Positions 18,774 through 27,329 of a DNA stretch of 64,000 nucleotides are shown piece by piece. The translations under genes and the position numbers were made by a program. The notes beneath the pieces are model-generated. The model saw only the letters and a program-made list of their open reading frames with translations. It had not been told where the DNA came from and did no database searches. The stretch covers positions 682,001-746,000 of the forward strand of contig NZ_QPJK01000002.1 in assembly GCF_003337555.1 (NCBI RefSeq), written 5' to 3'. Every line of letters begins with the position of its first letter. The first letter of the stretch is position 1. The DNA is from Pseudorhodoferax soli (GTDB lineage: Bacteria > Pseudomonadota > Gammaproteobacteria > Burkholderiales > Burkholderiaceae_C).

Positions 18774-19484
18774 ATGAACACCCATGTCCCCGAGGACACC
18801 GGCGCCGAACGACTGGCCAAGCGCGTGGCCGCCCAGGGCGGCTGGTCGCGCCGCGACGCCGAGCTGCTGATCGACAACGGCGTGGTGCGCGTCGACGGCA
18901 CGGTCGCGCTGACCCCGCAGATGCGTGTGCTGCCCACGCAGCGCGTGGAGGTCGAGAAGAACGCCAGGCCGGAACCGGTGCCGCCCGTCACGCTGGTGCT
19001 GCACAAGCCCGCCGGCGTGGACATCGACCCGGCCGCGCCGCTGGCCGGCGCACGCCGCAGCGACACCGACCGCTCGGGCCTGCGGCCATTGCCACGCCAT
19101 CTGCTGGACCAGCACTACGTGGCCCGACTCGGCACGCGCGACAGTGGCCTGGTGGTGTTCACGCAGGTGCACGGCATCGAGCGCAAGCTGGTCGAGGATG
19201 CCGGCATCCTGGAGCACGAGCTGCAGGTCGAGGTGCAGGGCGAGGTTCTGCCCGAGGCACTGCAGGGCATGCGCCCGGCGCGCGTGAGCATCGGCTCGCA
19301 GCGCGAAGGCCGCACGGTGCTGCGCTTTGCCATCAAGGGCCCGCAGCCGGGCCAGGTGAGTGCGATGTGCGAACGCGCAGGGCTCAAGGTCCTGGGCGTG
19401 CGCCGCATCCGCCTGGGCCGCGTGCCGCTGGCCGGCATGGCGCCGGGCGAGTGGCGCTACCTGCTGCCAGAAGAGCGCTTCTGA
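18774..19484 (+). CDS. RsuA/RluF-family pseudouridine synthase homologue lacking the usual catalytic Asp
   Basis: A 236-aa protein with an N-terminal S4 RNA-binding domain (AKRVAAQGGWSRRDAELLIDNG). The C-terminal pseudouridine-synthase fold includes LVLHKPAGV and GLKVLGVRRIRLGRV. In active enzymes the catalytic aspartate lies in GRLDxxxxGLLLLT. Here the segment reads ARLGTRDSGLVVFT, putting Gly at that position, so activity is doubtful unless the Asp three residues later serves. It starts 13 nt after the PIN toxin and ends about 35 nt before the 3' end of convergent rnpB. The target, rRNA or otherwise, cannot be told. Confidence 0.82.
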   Translation: MNTHVPEDTGAERLAKRVAAQGGWSRRDAELLIDNGVVRVDGTVALTPQMRVLPTQRVEVEKNARPEPVPPVTLVLHKPAGVDIDPAAPLAGARRSDTDRSGLRPLPRHLLDQHYVARLGTRDSGLVVFTQVHGIERKLVEDAGILEHELQVEVQGEVLPEALQGMRPARVSIGSQREGRTVLRFAIKGPQPGQVSAMCERAGLKVLGVRRIRLGRVPLAGMAPGEWRYLLPEERF

Positions 19485-19520
19485 ACCGTCGCCCCGTGGG
19501 GGCGCGGTCGCATTTGAAAA

Positions 19521-19862
19521 GTGTGAAGCCCGCCGATACGCCGGATTCTGTGCACCGGGGTCGCCCCCGGTGTGACCGCCATTCCTCTGGGCCGTCTGTC
19601 GCCAGACGGCTCGGTGCTACCTACCCGCCAGCTCCGCGGAGCCACATCAACGCTGGCCTATTTGGTATTGCTGCGCGTAGAGATTGCCCGTTTCACCCCC
19701 AGTGGTCTGCCTTGCGGCACTCCCCCGGGACTCGTCTCTGTTGCTCTGATCCTCACCTCACGGTGGAGAGCCGTTAGCTCCTACGCTGCCCTGTGCAGTC
19801 CGGACGTTCCTCCAGTGCGGCCTTTCGGCGATTGCACCAGCGGCGGCCTGGCGGGCTTCACG
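19521..19862 (-). ncRNA. rnpB: RNase P RNA, bacterial type A
   Basis: Catalytic RNA of RNase P, which matures tRNA 5' ends. On the minus strand the conserved core AGGAACGTCCGGACTGCACA and CAGGGCAG is followed by AGAGCAACAGAGA, and the 3' part has CAAATAGGCCAGC, GCGGGTAGGTAGC and CAGAATCCGGCGTATCGGCGGG. The two ends form helix P1: 19861-19850 (GTGAAGCCCGCC) pairs with 19534-19523 (GGCGGGCTTCAC). The ends are set from P1 and the upstream -10, within a few bases. No protein-coding reading of this stretch is credible. Confidence 0.95.
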
Positions 19863-19868
19863 GCGGGC

Positions 19869-19874
19869 ATTATC
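19869..19874 (-). promoter_or_regulatory. -10 element of rnpB promoter
   Basis: The minus strand reads GATAAT, a 5/6 match to the sigma-70 -10 hexamer. Seven bases separate it from the start of helix P1, so transcription would begin at about 19862. No good -35 was found. The promoter abuts the 3' end of the RelE/ParE pseudogene, whose stop is at 19885-19883. Confidence 0.55.
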
Positions 19875-19882
19875 GCCTCGGT

Positions 19883-20178
19883 TCAACCCTGGTCGCGGCG
19901 TGCCAGATCTACCGGGTTGCGGCGGTGATGGAAGCAGGCCACGACGACCAGTTCCGAAGGTGCTGCGTGATAGACGATGGAATAGGGAACCGGCGCAGCA
20001 CCACATGCCGCAAGTCTGCATCGATTGCCGGAAATGCCAGCGGCATCCGTGATGCCTTGCCGATGGCGGCGTCAACGGCACGGACGAATTCGAAGCCCAG
20101 GCCAACCGCCCGCGCCTCGTACCATGCCTGCGCCTCGGAAATCTCGCGCCGGGCTTCCGGCCGAAGAACGACGCGCAT
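19883..20178 (-). pseudogene. RelE/ParE-family toxin, frameshifted
   Basis: The frame starting at 20178 reads [20 protein letters not shown], then FEFVRAVDAAIG and RHVVLRRFP, the first two thirds of a RelE/ParE toxin. After RRFP, near 19984-19987, the family sequence continues only in another frame: YSIVYHAAPSELVVVACF and HHRRNPVDLARRDQG, then TGA at 19885-19883. Adding one base (TTCCC to TTCCCC or TTCCCG) restores a normal 98-aa toxin. Its ATG overlaps the antitoxin stop (TGATG). A genuine deletion or a sequencing error would look the same; the intact antitoxin suggests the former is possible. Confidence 0.82.
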
Positions 20179-20399
20179 CACACGGATCGCTGCAGCAACT
20201 CCGCTCGCGCCGACTCCCACACCAAGCTGCTCGACGGATCCGCCCGGTGCGCGTCCAGCCGTCGGCGCAATTCATCGCGATGCGCATCGGTCAGATCCAG
20301 CGCCGGTGTGTCCTGGGCGATGCTGTCCCAGATGTCTTCCACAAGCTCGATGCGCTCGGCCAGCGGAAGATCCCGGTAGGTTTGCGCCGTGGTGGTCAT
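20178..20399 (-). CDS. Addiction module antitoxin (PF09720-like, putative addiction module component)
   Basis: A 73-aa acidic protein typical of the putative addiction-module component family paired with RelE/ParE toxins. It reads [24 protein letters not shown] near the N-terminus and [15 protein letters not shown] toward the C-terminus. The conserved L..ER..L...IWDS and H..DP motifs are intact. It overlaps the toxin start by one base. The upstream stretch is shared with divergent cysK (71 bp). With a frameshifted toxin it may now be an orphan. Confidence 0.85.
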   Translation of the reverse strand: MTTTAQTYRDLPLAERIELVEDIWDSIAQDTPALDLTDAHRDELRRRLDAHRADPSSSLVWESARAELLQRSV

Positions 20400-20469
20400 G
20401 CCAAAAGCATACTCCAGCCCTCTCGCCACTGGGCCAGAATCCCCTTTTTTCAACGCCTCGGGAGACGCC

Positions 20470-21387
20470 ATGAAAGCCGCCAACGTCCTGCACACCATCG
20501 GCAACACGCCGCACATCCGCATCAACCGCCTGTTCGGCGACCAGGCCCAGGTCTGGGTCAAGTCAGAGCGCAGCAACCCGGGCGGCTCGATCAAGGACCG
20601 CATCGCGCTCGCCATGGTCGAAGACGCCGAGAAGTCCGGCCAGCTGAAGGCAGGCGGCACCATCGTCGAACCCACCTCGGGCAACACCGGCGTGGGCCTG
20701 GCCATGGTGGCGGCGGTGAAGGGCTACAAGCTCGTGCTGGTGATGCCCGACTCCATGTCGGTCGAGCGGCGCCGGCTGATGCTGGCCTACGGCGCGAGCT
20801 TCGAACTGACCCCGCGCGAGAAGGGCATGAAGGGCTCGATCGCCCGCGCGCAGGAGATCGTCGCCAGCACGCCCGGCGCCTGGATGCCGCAGCAGTTCGA
20901 GAACCGGGCCAACGTGGAAGTGCATGAGCGCACCACGGCGCAGGAGATCCTGGCCGACTTCCCCGACGGGCTGGACGTGCTGATCACCGGCGTGGGCACG
21001 GGTGGCCACCTGTCGGGCGGCGCGCGCGTGCTCAAGGCCCAATGGCCGCAACTCAAGGTGTTCGCGGTCGAGCCCGTGGCCTCGCCCGTGATTTCGGGCG
21101 GCGCGCCAGCGCCGCACCCGATCCAGGGCATCGGCGCGGGCTTCATCCCCAAGAACCTGGACACCAGCTTGCTGGACGGCGTGATCCAGGTCGACGCCGA
21201 GCCCGCGCGCGAGATGGCACGCCGCTGCGCACGCGAAGAGGGGCTGCTGGTGGGCATCTCGTCCGGCGCCACGCTAGCCGCCATCGCGCAGAAGCTGCCC
21301 GAGCTGCCGGCCGGCAGCCGCGTGCTGGGCTTCAACTACGACACCGGCGAGCGCTACCTGTCGATCGAAGGCTTCCTGCCCGCGTGA
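20470..21387 (+). CDS. cysK: Cysteine synthase A (O-acetylserine sulfhydrylase)
   Basis: PLP enzyme that makes cysteine from O-acetylserine and sulfide. The 305-aa protein has the PLP lysine in [12 protein letters not shown], the substrate loop [20 protein letters not shown], and the PLP phosphate loop [11 protein letters not shown]. These fit CysK better than CysM; the C-terminus is of CysK length. The start ATG at 20470 follows GGGAGACGCC with a short Shine-Dalgarno. A J-domain gene overlaps its stop in a GTGA junction. Confidence 0.94.
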   Translation: MKAANVLHTIGNTPHIRINRLFGDQAQVWVKSERSNPGGSIKDRIALAMVEDAEKSGQLKAGGTIVEPTSGNTGVGLAMVAAVKGYKLVLVMPDSMSVERRRLMLAYGASFELTPREKGMKGSIARAQEIVASTPGAWMPQQFENRANVEVHERTTAQEILADFPDGLDVLITGVGTGGHLSGGARVLKAQWPQLKVFAVEPVASPVISGGAPAPHPIQGIGAGFIPKNLDTSLLDGVIQVDAEPAREMARRCAREEGLLVGISSGATLAAIAQKLPELPAGSRVLGFNYDTGERYLSIEGFLPA

Positions 21388-22403
21388 GCGAAGTCGCCCT
21401 CACGGCCGACCGCGGCCAGCCGCCCCAACTGGCCGAGTTCCACCGGCTGACCGACGCCATCGGCGCGCAGCGCGCCGTGCTGCAGCGCTGGCAGCAGGCC
21501 AGCCAGGACTTCCAGCAGCAGCAGGCCCAGGCGCTCGCGCCGCTGCTGGCCAGCCAGCGCGCGATCGACCTTGAGCTGCTGCGCTTCCTGGACCAGGCCG
21601 CTCATGCCGGAGACCTGGGCCGCAACGACCTGCGCATCCTGCATGCACTGGTGCGCGATCTGGCGGCCAGCCTGCTGCGCCAGGGCGAGGAGCCCGAACT
21701 GCGCGCGATCTTCGCGCGCCACCAGGACAGCGCCGACGCCGACGAACCCGGGCCTGCGGACACCCCCGAAGCAGCGGCACAGGCTTCCGCCCCCGCGCCA
21801 TCGGACGACGACTGGATGGCCCAGTGGGAGCGCATGGAAGCCGCGCAGTCGGATGCTGCCCGGCAGCGTGCACGCCAGCGCAGCCAGCACAAGGCCGCCA
21901 GCCGGCGTCGGCGCATGGCGGCGCCGGCCCCCGACGACGCCAGCCAGACCATCCGCACCGTGTACCGCAAGCTGGCCAGTGCGCTGCACCCGGACCGTGA
22001 GCCCGACACACAGGAGCGCCTGCGCAAGACCGCGCTGATGCAGCGTGTGAACGTGGCCTACACCGCGCGCAATCTGCTGGAACTGCTGCAGCTGCAGCTG
22101 GAGATCGAGCAGATCGACATGCGCAGCATCGCCGCGATGGGCGAGGTGGCCCTGGCTCGCCACAACCGCGTGCTGGCCGAGCAACTGGACGAGTTGCGTC
22201 AGGAAACCGCCGACACCGAGCGCGGCTTTCGCACCCTGCTGGGTTTGGGCCACGGCGCCGAGCCCACGCCGGTACGCATCACTCGCGCGATCCGCGAGCA
22301 GAGCCGCGCTTTGCAACAGAACATCGCCTACTACCGCTGCGAGCTGGACGAGTTGCAGGACCCGCGCTTCTTCAGGCAGTGGCTGCGCGAGCAGCGGGCC
22401 TAG
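21384..22403 (+). CDS. J-domain-containing protein
   Basis: A 339-aa protein with a central-to-C-terminal J-domain (about 190-245): [20 protein letters not shown] has the diagnostic HPD for DnaK stimulation, followed by [20 protein letters not shown]. The N-terminal half is Gln/Ala-rich and probably coiled ([20 protein letters not shown]), and an acidic linker separates the parts. The GTG start overlaps the cysK stop, indicating coupled translation. It is not a full DnaJ: no Gly/Phe region or zinc domain. The client is unknown. Confidence 0.85.
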   Translation: MSEVALTADRGQPPQLAEFHRLTDAIGAQRAVLQRWQQASQDFQQQQAQALAPLLASQRAIDLELLRFLDQAAHAGDLGRNDLRILHALVRDLAASLLRQGEEPELRAIFARHQDSADADEPGPADTPEAAAQASAPAPSDDDWMAQWERMEAAQSDAARQRARQRSQHKAASRRRRMAAPAPDDASQTIRTVYRKLASALHPDREPDTQERLRKTALMQRVNVAYTARNLLELLQLQLEIEQIDMRSIAAMGEVALARHNRVLAEQLDELRQETADTERGFRTLLGLGHGAEPTPVRITRAIREQSRALQQNIAYYRCELDELQDPRFFRQWLREQRA

Positions 22404-22475
22404 CGGGGCGGGCGAAGGCGCCCGTATCATCGACCGCTTCCCCTGCTCCGCCCGATCACCACGGGCCGCGCCACC

Positions 22476-24146
22476 ATGATCCGAGTCTCTGAAATCAAGC
22501 TGCCGCTGGACCACGCCGCGGAAGCCCTGCCCGCCGCCATCGCCGCCAAGCTCGGCCTGCCGCCCGGCGCCATCGCCAGCCACACCGTCTACAAGCGCAG
22601 CGTCGATGCGCGCAAATCCGAGTTGCTGCGCGTCTACATCGTCGATGCCGCGCTGGCCGAAGGCCAGGACGAAGCTGCCGTGCTGGCCCGCTTGGCCGCC
22701 GATCCGCATGTGTCGGCCGCGCCCGACATGGCATGGCACCCGCCGGTGCGGCTGGCGCAGCCGCCCCTGCTGCGCCCTGTGGTCGTGGGCTTCGGCCCTT
22801 GCGGCATCTTCGTGGCACTGGCGCTGGCACAGATGGGCCTGGCGCCCATCGTGCTGGAGCGCGGCAAGGCCGTGCGTGAGCGCACGCAGGACACCTGGGA
22901 CCTGTGGCGCCGGCGCGAGCTGCACCCGGAATCCAACGTGCAGTTCGGCGAGGGCGGTGCCGGCACCTTCTCCGACGGCAAGCTCTACAGCCAGATCAAG
23001 GACCCGCGCTTCCTGGGCCGCAAGGTGCTCGAGGAGTTCGTCAAGGCCGGCGCACCCGAAGAGATCCTCTGGGAAGCGCACCCCCACATCGGCACCTTCC
23101 GGCTCGTGAAGATGGTGGAGAACATGCGCGCCGACATCATCGCCCTGGGCGGCGAGATCCGTTTCCAGCACAAGGTCGTGGACCTCGCGGTGCAGGACGG
23201 CGCTCTGCGCGGCCTGGTGGTGCTGAACCAGGCCAGCGGCGCCACCTACGAGCAGCGCGCCGACCATGTGGTCATGGCGCTGGGGCACAGCGCGCGCGAC
23301 ACCTTCGAGATGCTGCATGCGCGCGGCGCGCCGATGGAGGCGAAGCCCTTCTCCATCGGTTTCCGCGCCGAGCATCCGCAGAGCCTGGTGGACCGCGCGC
23401 GCTGGGGCAAGCACGCCGGCCACCCCGACCTCGGCGCGGCCGAGTACCGCCTCGTCCACCATGCGAGCAACGGCCGCTCCGTCTACAGCTTTTGCATGTG
23501 CCCGGGTGGCACCGTGGTCGCGGCCACCAGCGAACCGGGCCGCGTGGTCACCAATGGCATGAGCCAGTACTCGCGTGCGGAGCGCAACGCGAACTCGGGC
23601 ATCGTCGTCGGCATCACGCCGGCGGATTTCCCGACCGAGTACCAGCATCTGGACGTCCCGGCATCGGCGCAGGGCAAGCCGCACCCGCTCGCTGGCGTCG
23701 AGCTGCAACGCCGGCTGGAGTCGGCCGCCTTCGTGCTGGGCGGCAGCGACTACAGCGCGCCGGGCCAGCTGATGGGCGATTTCCTGGCCGGCCGAGCTTC
23801 CACCCAGTTCGGCGAGGTCCAGTCCAGCTACCAACCCGGCGTGCACCTGACCGACCTGTCCGGCGTGCTGCCCGACTACGCCATCTTCGCCATGCGCGAG
23901 GCCTTCCCGGCCTTCGCGCGCAAGATCCCCGGCTACGACCTGCCAGACGCCGTGCTGACCGGCGTGGAGACGCGCACCTCCGCGCCGGTCCGCATCGAGC
24001 GCGACCCTGCCACGCTGCAGTGCGTGGGCCTGGCGGGCCTGTACCCGGCCGGCGAAGGCGCGGGCTACGCGGGCGGCATCCTGTCGGCCGGCGTGGACGG
24101 GCTCAAGGTGGCCGAGGCCGTGGCCCGCGCGCTGGCCCCCGCATGA
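22476..24146 (+). CDS. FAD-dependent oxidoreductase (COG2509-like)
   Basis: A 556-aa cytoplasmic flavoprotein of the uncharacterised FAD-dependent dehydrogenase family COG2509. After an N-terminal domain (about 1-85) the dinucleotide fold VVVGFGPCGIFVALALAQMG appears near 105. It continues with NVQFGEGGAGTFSDGKLYSQIKDPR and ends in GLYPAGEGAGYAGGILSAGVDG. The reaction is not known. Its stop overlaps the MBL gene start (ATGA), beginning a three-gene translationally coupled set. Confidence 0.9.
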   Translation: MIRVSEIKLPLDHAAEALPAAIAAKLGLPPGAIASHTVYKRSVDARKSELLRVYIVDAALAEGQDEAAVLARLAADPHVSAAPDMAWHPPVRLAQPPLLRPVVVGFGPCGIFVALALAQMGLAPIVLERGKAVRERTQDTWDLWRRRELHPESNVQFGEGGAGTFSDGKLYSQIKDPRFLGRKVLEEFVKAGAPEEILWEAHPHIGTFRLVKMVENMRADIIALGGEIRFQHKVVDLAVQDGALRGLVVLNQASGATYEQRADHVVMALGHSARDTFEMLHARGAPMEAKPFSIGFRAEHPQSLVDRARWGKHAGHPDLGAAEYRLVHHASNGRSVYSFCMCPGGTVVAATSEPGRVVTNGMSQYSRAERNANSGIVVGITPADFPTEYQHLDVPASAQGKPHPLAGVELQRRLESAAFVLGGSDYSAPGQLMGDFLAGRASTQFGEVQSSYQPGVHLTDLSGVLPDYAIFAMREAFPAFARKIPGYDLPDAVLTGVETRTSAPVRIERDPATLQCVGLAGLYPAGEGAGYAGGILSAGVDGLKVAEAVARALAPA

Positions 24147-25171
24147 ACGGGGGCGCGCCGCGCAGTCCCGACGGCCGGTTCCGCAACACCGAGGCCTTCG
24201 AGCCACGCGGCCTGGCCGATGTGCTGCGCTGGCAATGGCAGGCACGGCGCGAGCAGCAGGCGGCGGCGCAGCCAACGCCCACGCAGGCGGCGGACCTGGA
24301 TTTCCTCGCGCGCAACCGCGGCGGCGCGCTCGCGCCGGCCGCGACCTGGCTGGGCCACGCCACGGTGCTCGCGCAGTTCGGCGGCGTGAACCTGTTGACC
24401 GACCCGCATTGCAGCCACCGCGCCTCGCCGTTCACGTTCAGCGGCCCGCAGCGCGCGCAGCCGCCGGCCATTGCGCCCGAGCGCATGCCGCCGATCGACC
24501 TCGTGCTGGTCTCGCACAACCACTACGACCACCTGGATGTCACCACCGTGCAGGCGCTCGCGCGCCAGGCCGGCGGTCCGCCGCTGTTCGTCGTGCCGCT
24601 GGGCCTCAAGCGCTGGTTCGCGCGCCGCGGCATCGCCGAGGTGGTGGAGCTGGACTGGTGGCAGACCGAACGCCTGCGCGGCGTGGAGGTCACGCTGACA
24701 CCGGTGCGCCACTGGTCCTCGCGCACGCTGGGCGACCGCATGGCATCGCTGTGGGGGGGCTTCGCCGTGCTGGCGCCGGACATGCACCTGTACTTCGGCG
24801 GCGACACAGGCTACTCGCCCAGCAATTTCATCGACACGCGCGCGCACTTCGCCGAACGCCAAAGCGCGGCGAACGGCGGCGGCTTCGACCTCGCCCTGCT
24901 GCCGATCGGCGCCTACGAGCCGCGCTGGTTCATGGCGCCGCAGCATGTGAACCCCGAAGAATCCGTGCGCATCCACGGGGAACTGGGTGCGAAGCGCTCG
25001 CTCGGCATCCACTGGGGTACCTTCAAGCTGACCAACGAGCCGCTGGACGAACCGCCACGCAAGCTGGCCGAGATGCTGCAGGCCGCGGGCCTGACGGAGC
25101 AGGACTTCAGCGTGACGGCCATCGGCGAAACCCTGCGGCTGCCGCCGCGCACCTCCAAGGCCCTTCCATGA
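24143..25171 (+). CDS. Metallo-beta-lactamase-fold hydrolase (NAPE-PLD/UlaG-like)
   Basis: A 342-aa zinc hydrolase of the NAPE-PLD-like branch. Metal-binding SHNHYDHLD (HxHxDH) is near residue 120. TPVRHWSSR, YFGGDTGYSP and the C-terminal GIHWGTFKLT supply the remaining ligands. The opening ATWLGHATVLAQFGGVNLLTDP is typical. In this family the substrates are phosphodiesters or lactones; none is indicated here. It is flanked by ATGA overlaps on both sides, so it belongs to the same operon as the FAD enzyme and the flavin reductase. Confidence 0.9.
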   Translation: MNGGAPRSPDGRFRNTEAFEPRGLADVLRWQWQARREQQAAAQPTPTQAADLDFLARNRGGALAPAATWLGHATVLAQFGGVNLLTDPHCSHRASPFTFSGPQRAQPPAIAPERMPPIDLVLVSHNHYDHLDVTTVQALARQAGGPPLFVVPLGLKRWFARRGIAEVVELDWWQTERLRGVEVTLTPVRHWSSRTLGDRMASLWGGFAVLAPDMHLYFGGDTGYSPSNFIDTRAHFAERQSAANGGGFDLALLPIGAYEPRWFMAPQHVNPEESVRIHGELGAKRSLGIHWGTFKLTNEPLDEPPRKLAEMLQAAGLTEQDFSVTAIGETLRLPPRTSKALP

Positions 25172-25785
25172 TCCACGACGACCTGCATTCCTACGAACCG
25201 CGCGGGGGCCACGGCCTGCCGCACGACCCATTCAACGCCATCGTCGGCCCGCGGCCCATCGGCTGGGTGTCCACGCGCAGCCGGGCGGGCCAGGTGAACC
25301 TGGCACCCTACAGTTTCTTCAACGCCTTCAACTACGTGCCGCCCATCGTGGGCTTCGCCAGCATCGGTCGCAAGGATTCGCTGGCCCACATCGAGGAGAC
25401 CGGCGAGTTCGTCTGGAACCTGGCCACGCGGCCGCTGGCCGAGCAGATGAACGCCAGTTGCGCCGCCGTGCCGCGCGATGTCAACGAGTTCGAACTGGCC
25501 GGCTTGACGCCCGTGGCCTCGCAACGCGTGGCGCCTCCGCGCGTGGGCGAGAGCCCGGTGGCGTTCGAGTGCAAGCTGTCGCAGCTGATCCAGCTGCAGG
25601 CTGCCGACGGCCAGGCCGTGGACACCTGGCTGGTGCTGGGCGAGGTGGTGCAGATCCACATCGCGCGTTCGCTGCTCGTCAACGGCATCTATGACACGGC
25701 CGCCGGCCAGCCCATCCTGCGCGGCGGCGGCCCGGCCGACTACTTCGCACTGGGCGAGAAGTTCCTGATGCGCAGGCCGCGCTGA
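25168..25785 (+). CDS. Flavin reductase family protein
   Basis: A 205-aa FMN split-barrel protein, second of its type in the window. The core reads NAIVGPRPIGWVSTRSRAGQVNLAPYSFFNAFNYVPPIVGF, and the C-terminus ends in YFALGEKFLMRRPR. It is translationally coupled to the MBL hydrolase and followed 15 nt later by a strong hairpin terminator, so it closes the three-gene operon. Confidence 0.9.
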   Translation: MIHDDLHSYEPRGGHGLPHDPFNAIVGPRPIGWVSTRSRAGQVNLAPYSFFNAFNYVPPIVGFASIGRKDSLAHIEETGEFVWNLATRPLAEQMNASCAAVPRDVNEFELAGLTPVASQRVAPPRVGESPVAFECKLSQLIQLQAADGQAVDTWLVLGEVVQIHIARSLLVNGIYDTAAGQPILRGGGPADYFALGEKFLMRRPR

Positions 25786-25799
25786 GCCTCAGCCTCGAA

Positions 25800-25835
25800 A
25801 ACGCAAAGAGCCGCCCGAGGGCGGCTCTTTGCGTT
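25800..25835. terminator. Bidirectional Rho-independent terminator
   Basis: A perfect 17-bp inverted repeat (AACGCAAAGAGCCGCCC, 25800-25816, and its complement, 25819-25835) has a tight loop. On the minus strand it runs into GCGTTTTCG. It lies between the convergent flavin reductase (ends 25785) and the DUF4148 gene (ends 25850), so it can terminate both. Confidence 0.8.
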
Positions 25836-25849
25836 GGGAGATGCGAAGC

Positions 25850-26161
25850 TCAGACTTCGCCGCCCACTTGTTGGCCGTGGCGCACGGCGTAGACGGCTTC
25901 GGCACGCACGGCGTCGCGGGTCAGGTTGCTCTTGGCAGAGGCCACGGCACCGGTGTCGGCGCCTTCGCCCACTTCCGGCAGCGTGCCGTTGCGCTCGGCT
26001 TGCAGGTAGTCGGCGCGCACAGCTTCGCGGGTCAGGGTGCTCTTGGCGGAGCTCACTTGCGGCACGTAGCCGACTTCACCGCTGATGTTGTCGCCAGCGA
26101 AACTGGGGGCTGCGGCGAAAGCGGCTGCGGAGATCAGGGCGGAGGCGATGAACTTGTTCAT
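25850..26161 (-). CDS. DUF4148 family secreted protein
   Basis: A 103-aa exported protein. A signal peptide (MNKFIASALISAAAFAAAPSFA) ends at about residue 22. The mature part contains two copies of a short repeat, SSAKSTLTREAVRA and ASAKSNLTRDAVRA, separated by an acidic segment. The motif LTR.AVRA is typical of DUF4148, a family abundant in Burkholderiales with no known biochemical function. A ribosome-binding site (AAAGGAAT) precedes the ATG. Confidence 0.9.
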   Translation of the reverse strand: MNKFIASALISAAAFAAAPSFAGDNISGEVGYVPQVSSAKSTLTREAVRADYLQAERNGTLPEVGEGADTGAVASAKSNLTRDAVRAEAVYAVRHGQQVGGEV

Positions 26162-26345
26162 GATGGATTCCTTTCGGTGGATGGATGCGACTTCTCATTC
26201 GGCGCGGCCAGACCCCATGTCTGCCGCGTCTCGATGAGTCGTCTTGCGTGCGTCTCATCGATGGGTCAATTGTGGAAGTCGCGGCCCGAAAGAAAAACCG
26301 GGCGTTGAGCAATGGATCGTTTCTGCCAGAGAAACAAACGCCCAC

Positions 26346-26368
26346 GAAAAAGCCGCCCGAAGGCGGCT
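26346..26368 (-). terminator. Rho-independent terminator of htpX
   Basis: A 7-bp stem AGCCGCC/GGCGGCT (26351-26357 and 26362-26368) has a CGAA loop. On the minus strand it is followed directly by TTTTTCG. It lies 23 nt past the htpX stop and is well placed to end that transcript. Confidence 0.82.
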
Positions 26369-26390
26369 CCCTTGCCAGCGCGCAGCGCGC

Positions 26391-27263
26391 TTACTGGGCG
26401 TTCTGCAGCGCGGCGATGCGCTGTTCGATCGGCGGGTGGGTCGAGAACAGCTGGCCGATGCCACCGGCGATGCCAAAGGCCGCCACGCTCTTGGGGAGCT
26501 CGCCCGTGTGCAGGCCGCCCAGGCGGGCCAGCGCGTTGATCATCGGCTGCTTGCGGCCCATGAGCTGCGCGGCACCGGCGTCGGCACGGAACTCGCGCTG
26601 GCGCGAGAACCAGGCCACGATGATGGCGGCGGCGAAGCCGAGCACGATGTCCAGCACGATGGTCGTCACCCAGTAGCCGATGCCAGGGCCCGAGTTCTCG
26701 CTGTCGCCCTTGCGCAGGAAGCTGTCCACCGCGTAGCCGATCACACGCGACAGGAACACCACGAAGGTGTTCATCACGCCCTGGATCAGCGTCATGGTGA
26801 CCATGTCGCCGTTGGCGATGTGCGCGACCTCGTGGCCGATGACGGCCTCGACCTCGTCACGCGTCATGCTCTGCAGCAGGCCCGTGGACACCGCGACCAG
26901 CGCCGAGTTCTTGAACGCACCGGTGGCGAAGGCGTTCGGGTCGCCCGGGAAGATGCCGACTTCGGGCATGCCGATGCCGGCCTTGTCGGCGAAGCGGCGC
27001 ACGGTCTCGACGATCCAGCGCTCATCGGCCGAACCGGTGCCGTCGATCACCTGCACGCCCGAACTCCACTTGGCCACGGGCTTGCTGATCAAGAGCGAGA
27101 TGATCGCGCCACCGAAGCCCATGATCAGTGCGAAGCCGAGCAGCGCGCCCAGGTTCAGGCCGTTGGCTGTGAGGTAGCGGTTGACGCCGAGCAGGCTGGC
27201 GACGACGCCCAGCACCACCACGACGGCGAGGTTGGTGAGGACAAACAAGACGATGCGTTTCAT
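26391..27263 (-). CDS. htpX: Membrane-bound zinc metalloprotease HtpX
   Basis: Inner-membrane quality-control protease of the M48 family. The 290-aa protein has two N-terminal membrane helices (about 4-22 and 38-58), the zinc motif HEVAH (HExxH) near residue 140, two more membrane segments, and the downstream ligand Glu in [10 protein letters not shown]. The ATG at 27263 gives the standard [15 protein letters not shown] start. It is transcribed alone with its own terminator. Heat or membrane-stress control is usual for the family, but no such promoter was recognised here. Confidence 0.95.
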   Translation of the reverse strand: MKRIVLFVLTNLAVVVVLGVVASLLGVNRYLTANGLNLGALLGFALIMGFGGAIISLLISKPVAKWSSGVQVIDGTGSADERWIVETVRRFADKAGIGMPEVGIFPGDPNAFATGAFKNSALVAVSTGLLQSMTRDEVEAVIGHEVAHIANGDMVTMTLIQGVMNTFVVFLSRVIGYAVDSFLRKGDSENSGPGIGYWVTTIVLDIVLGFAAAIIVAWFSRQREFRADAGAAQLMGRKQPMINALARLGGLHTGELPKSVAAFGIAGGIGQLFSTHPPIEQRIAALQNAQ

Positions 27264-27329
27264 GGGTTCTCCGGGGGGCCCTCTGTTCATGTGGCTACGT
27301 TTGCGCACATGGGGGCAGTGTGCACAAGC

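Noticed and set aside
19367-19928. Overlapping short ORFs in the 19.4-19.9 kb region
   Set aside because: They fall in the 3' end of the pseudouridine synthase homologue and in rnpB, where RNA secondary structure and core motifs explain the sequence.
19909-20220. Intact 103-aa ORF covering the RelE region
   Set aside because: Its last 30 residues are out of frame relative to the toxin family; the true C-terminus is in the neighbouring frame, so the intact ORF is an artefact of the frameshift.
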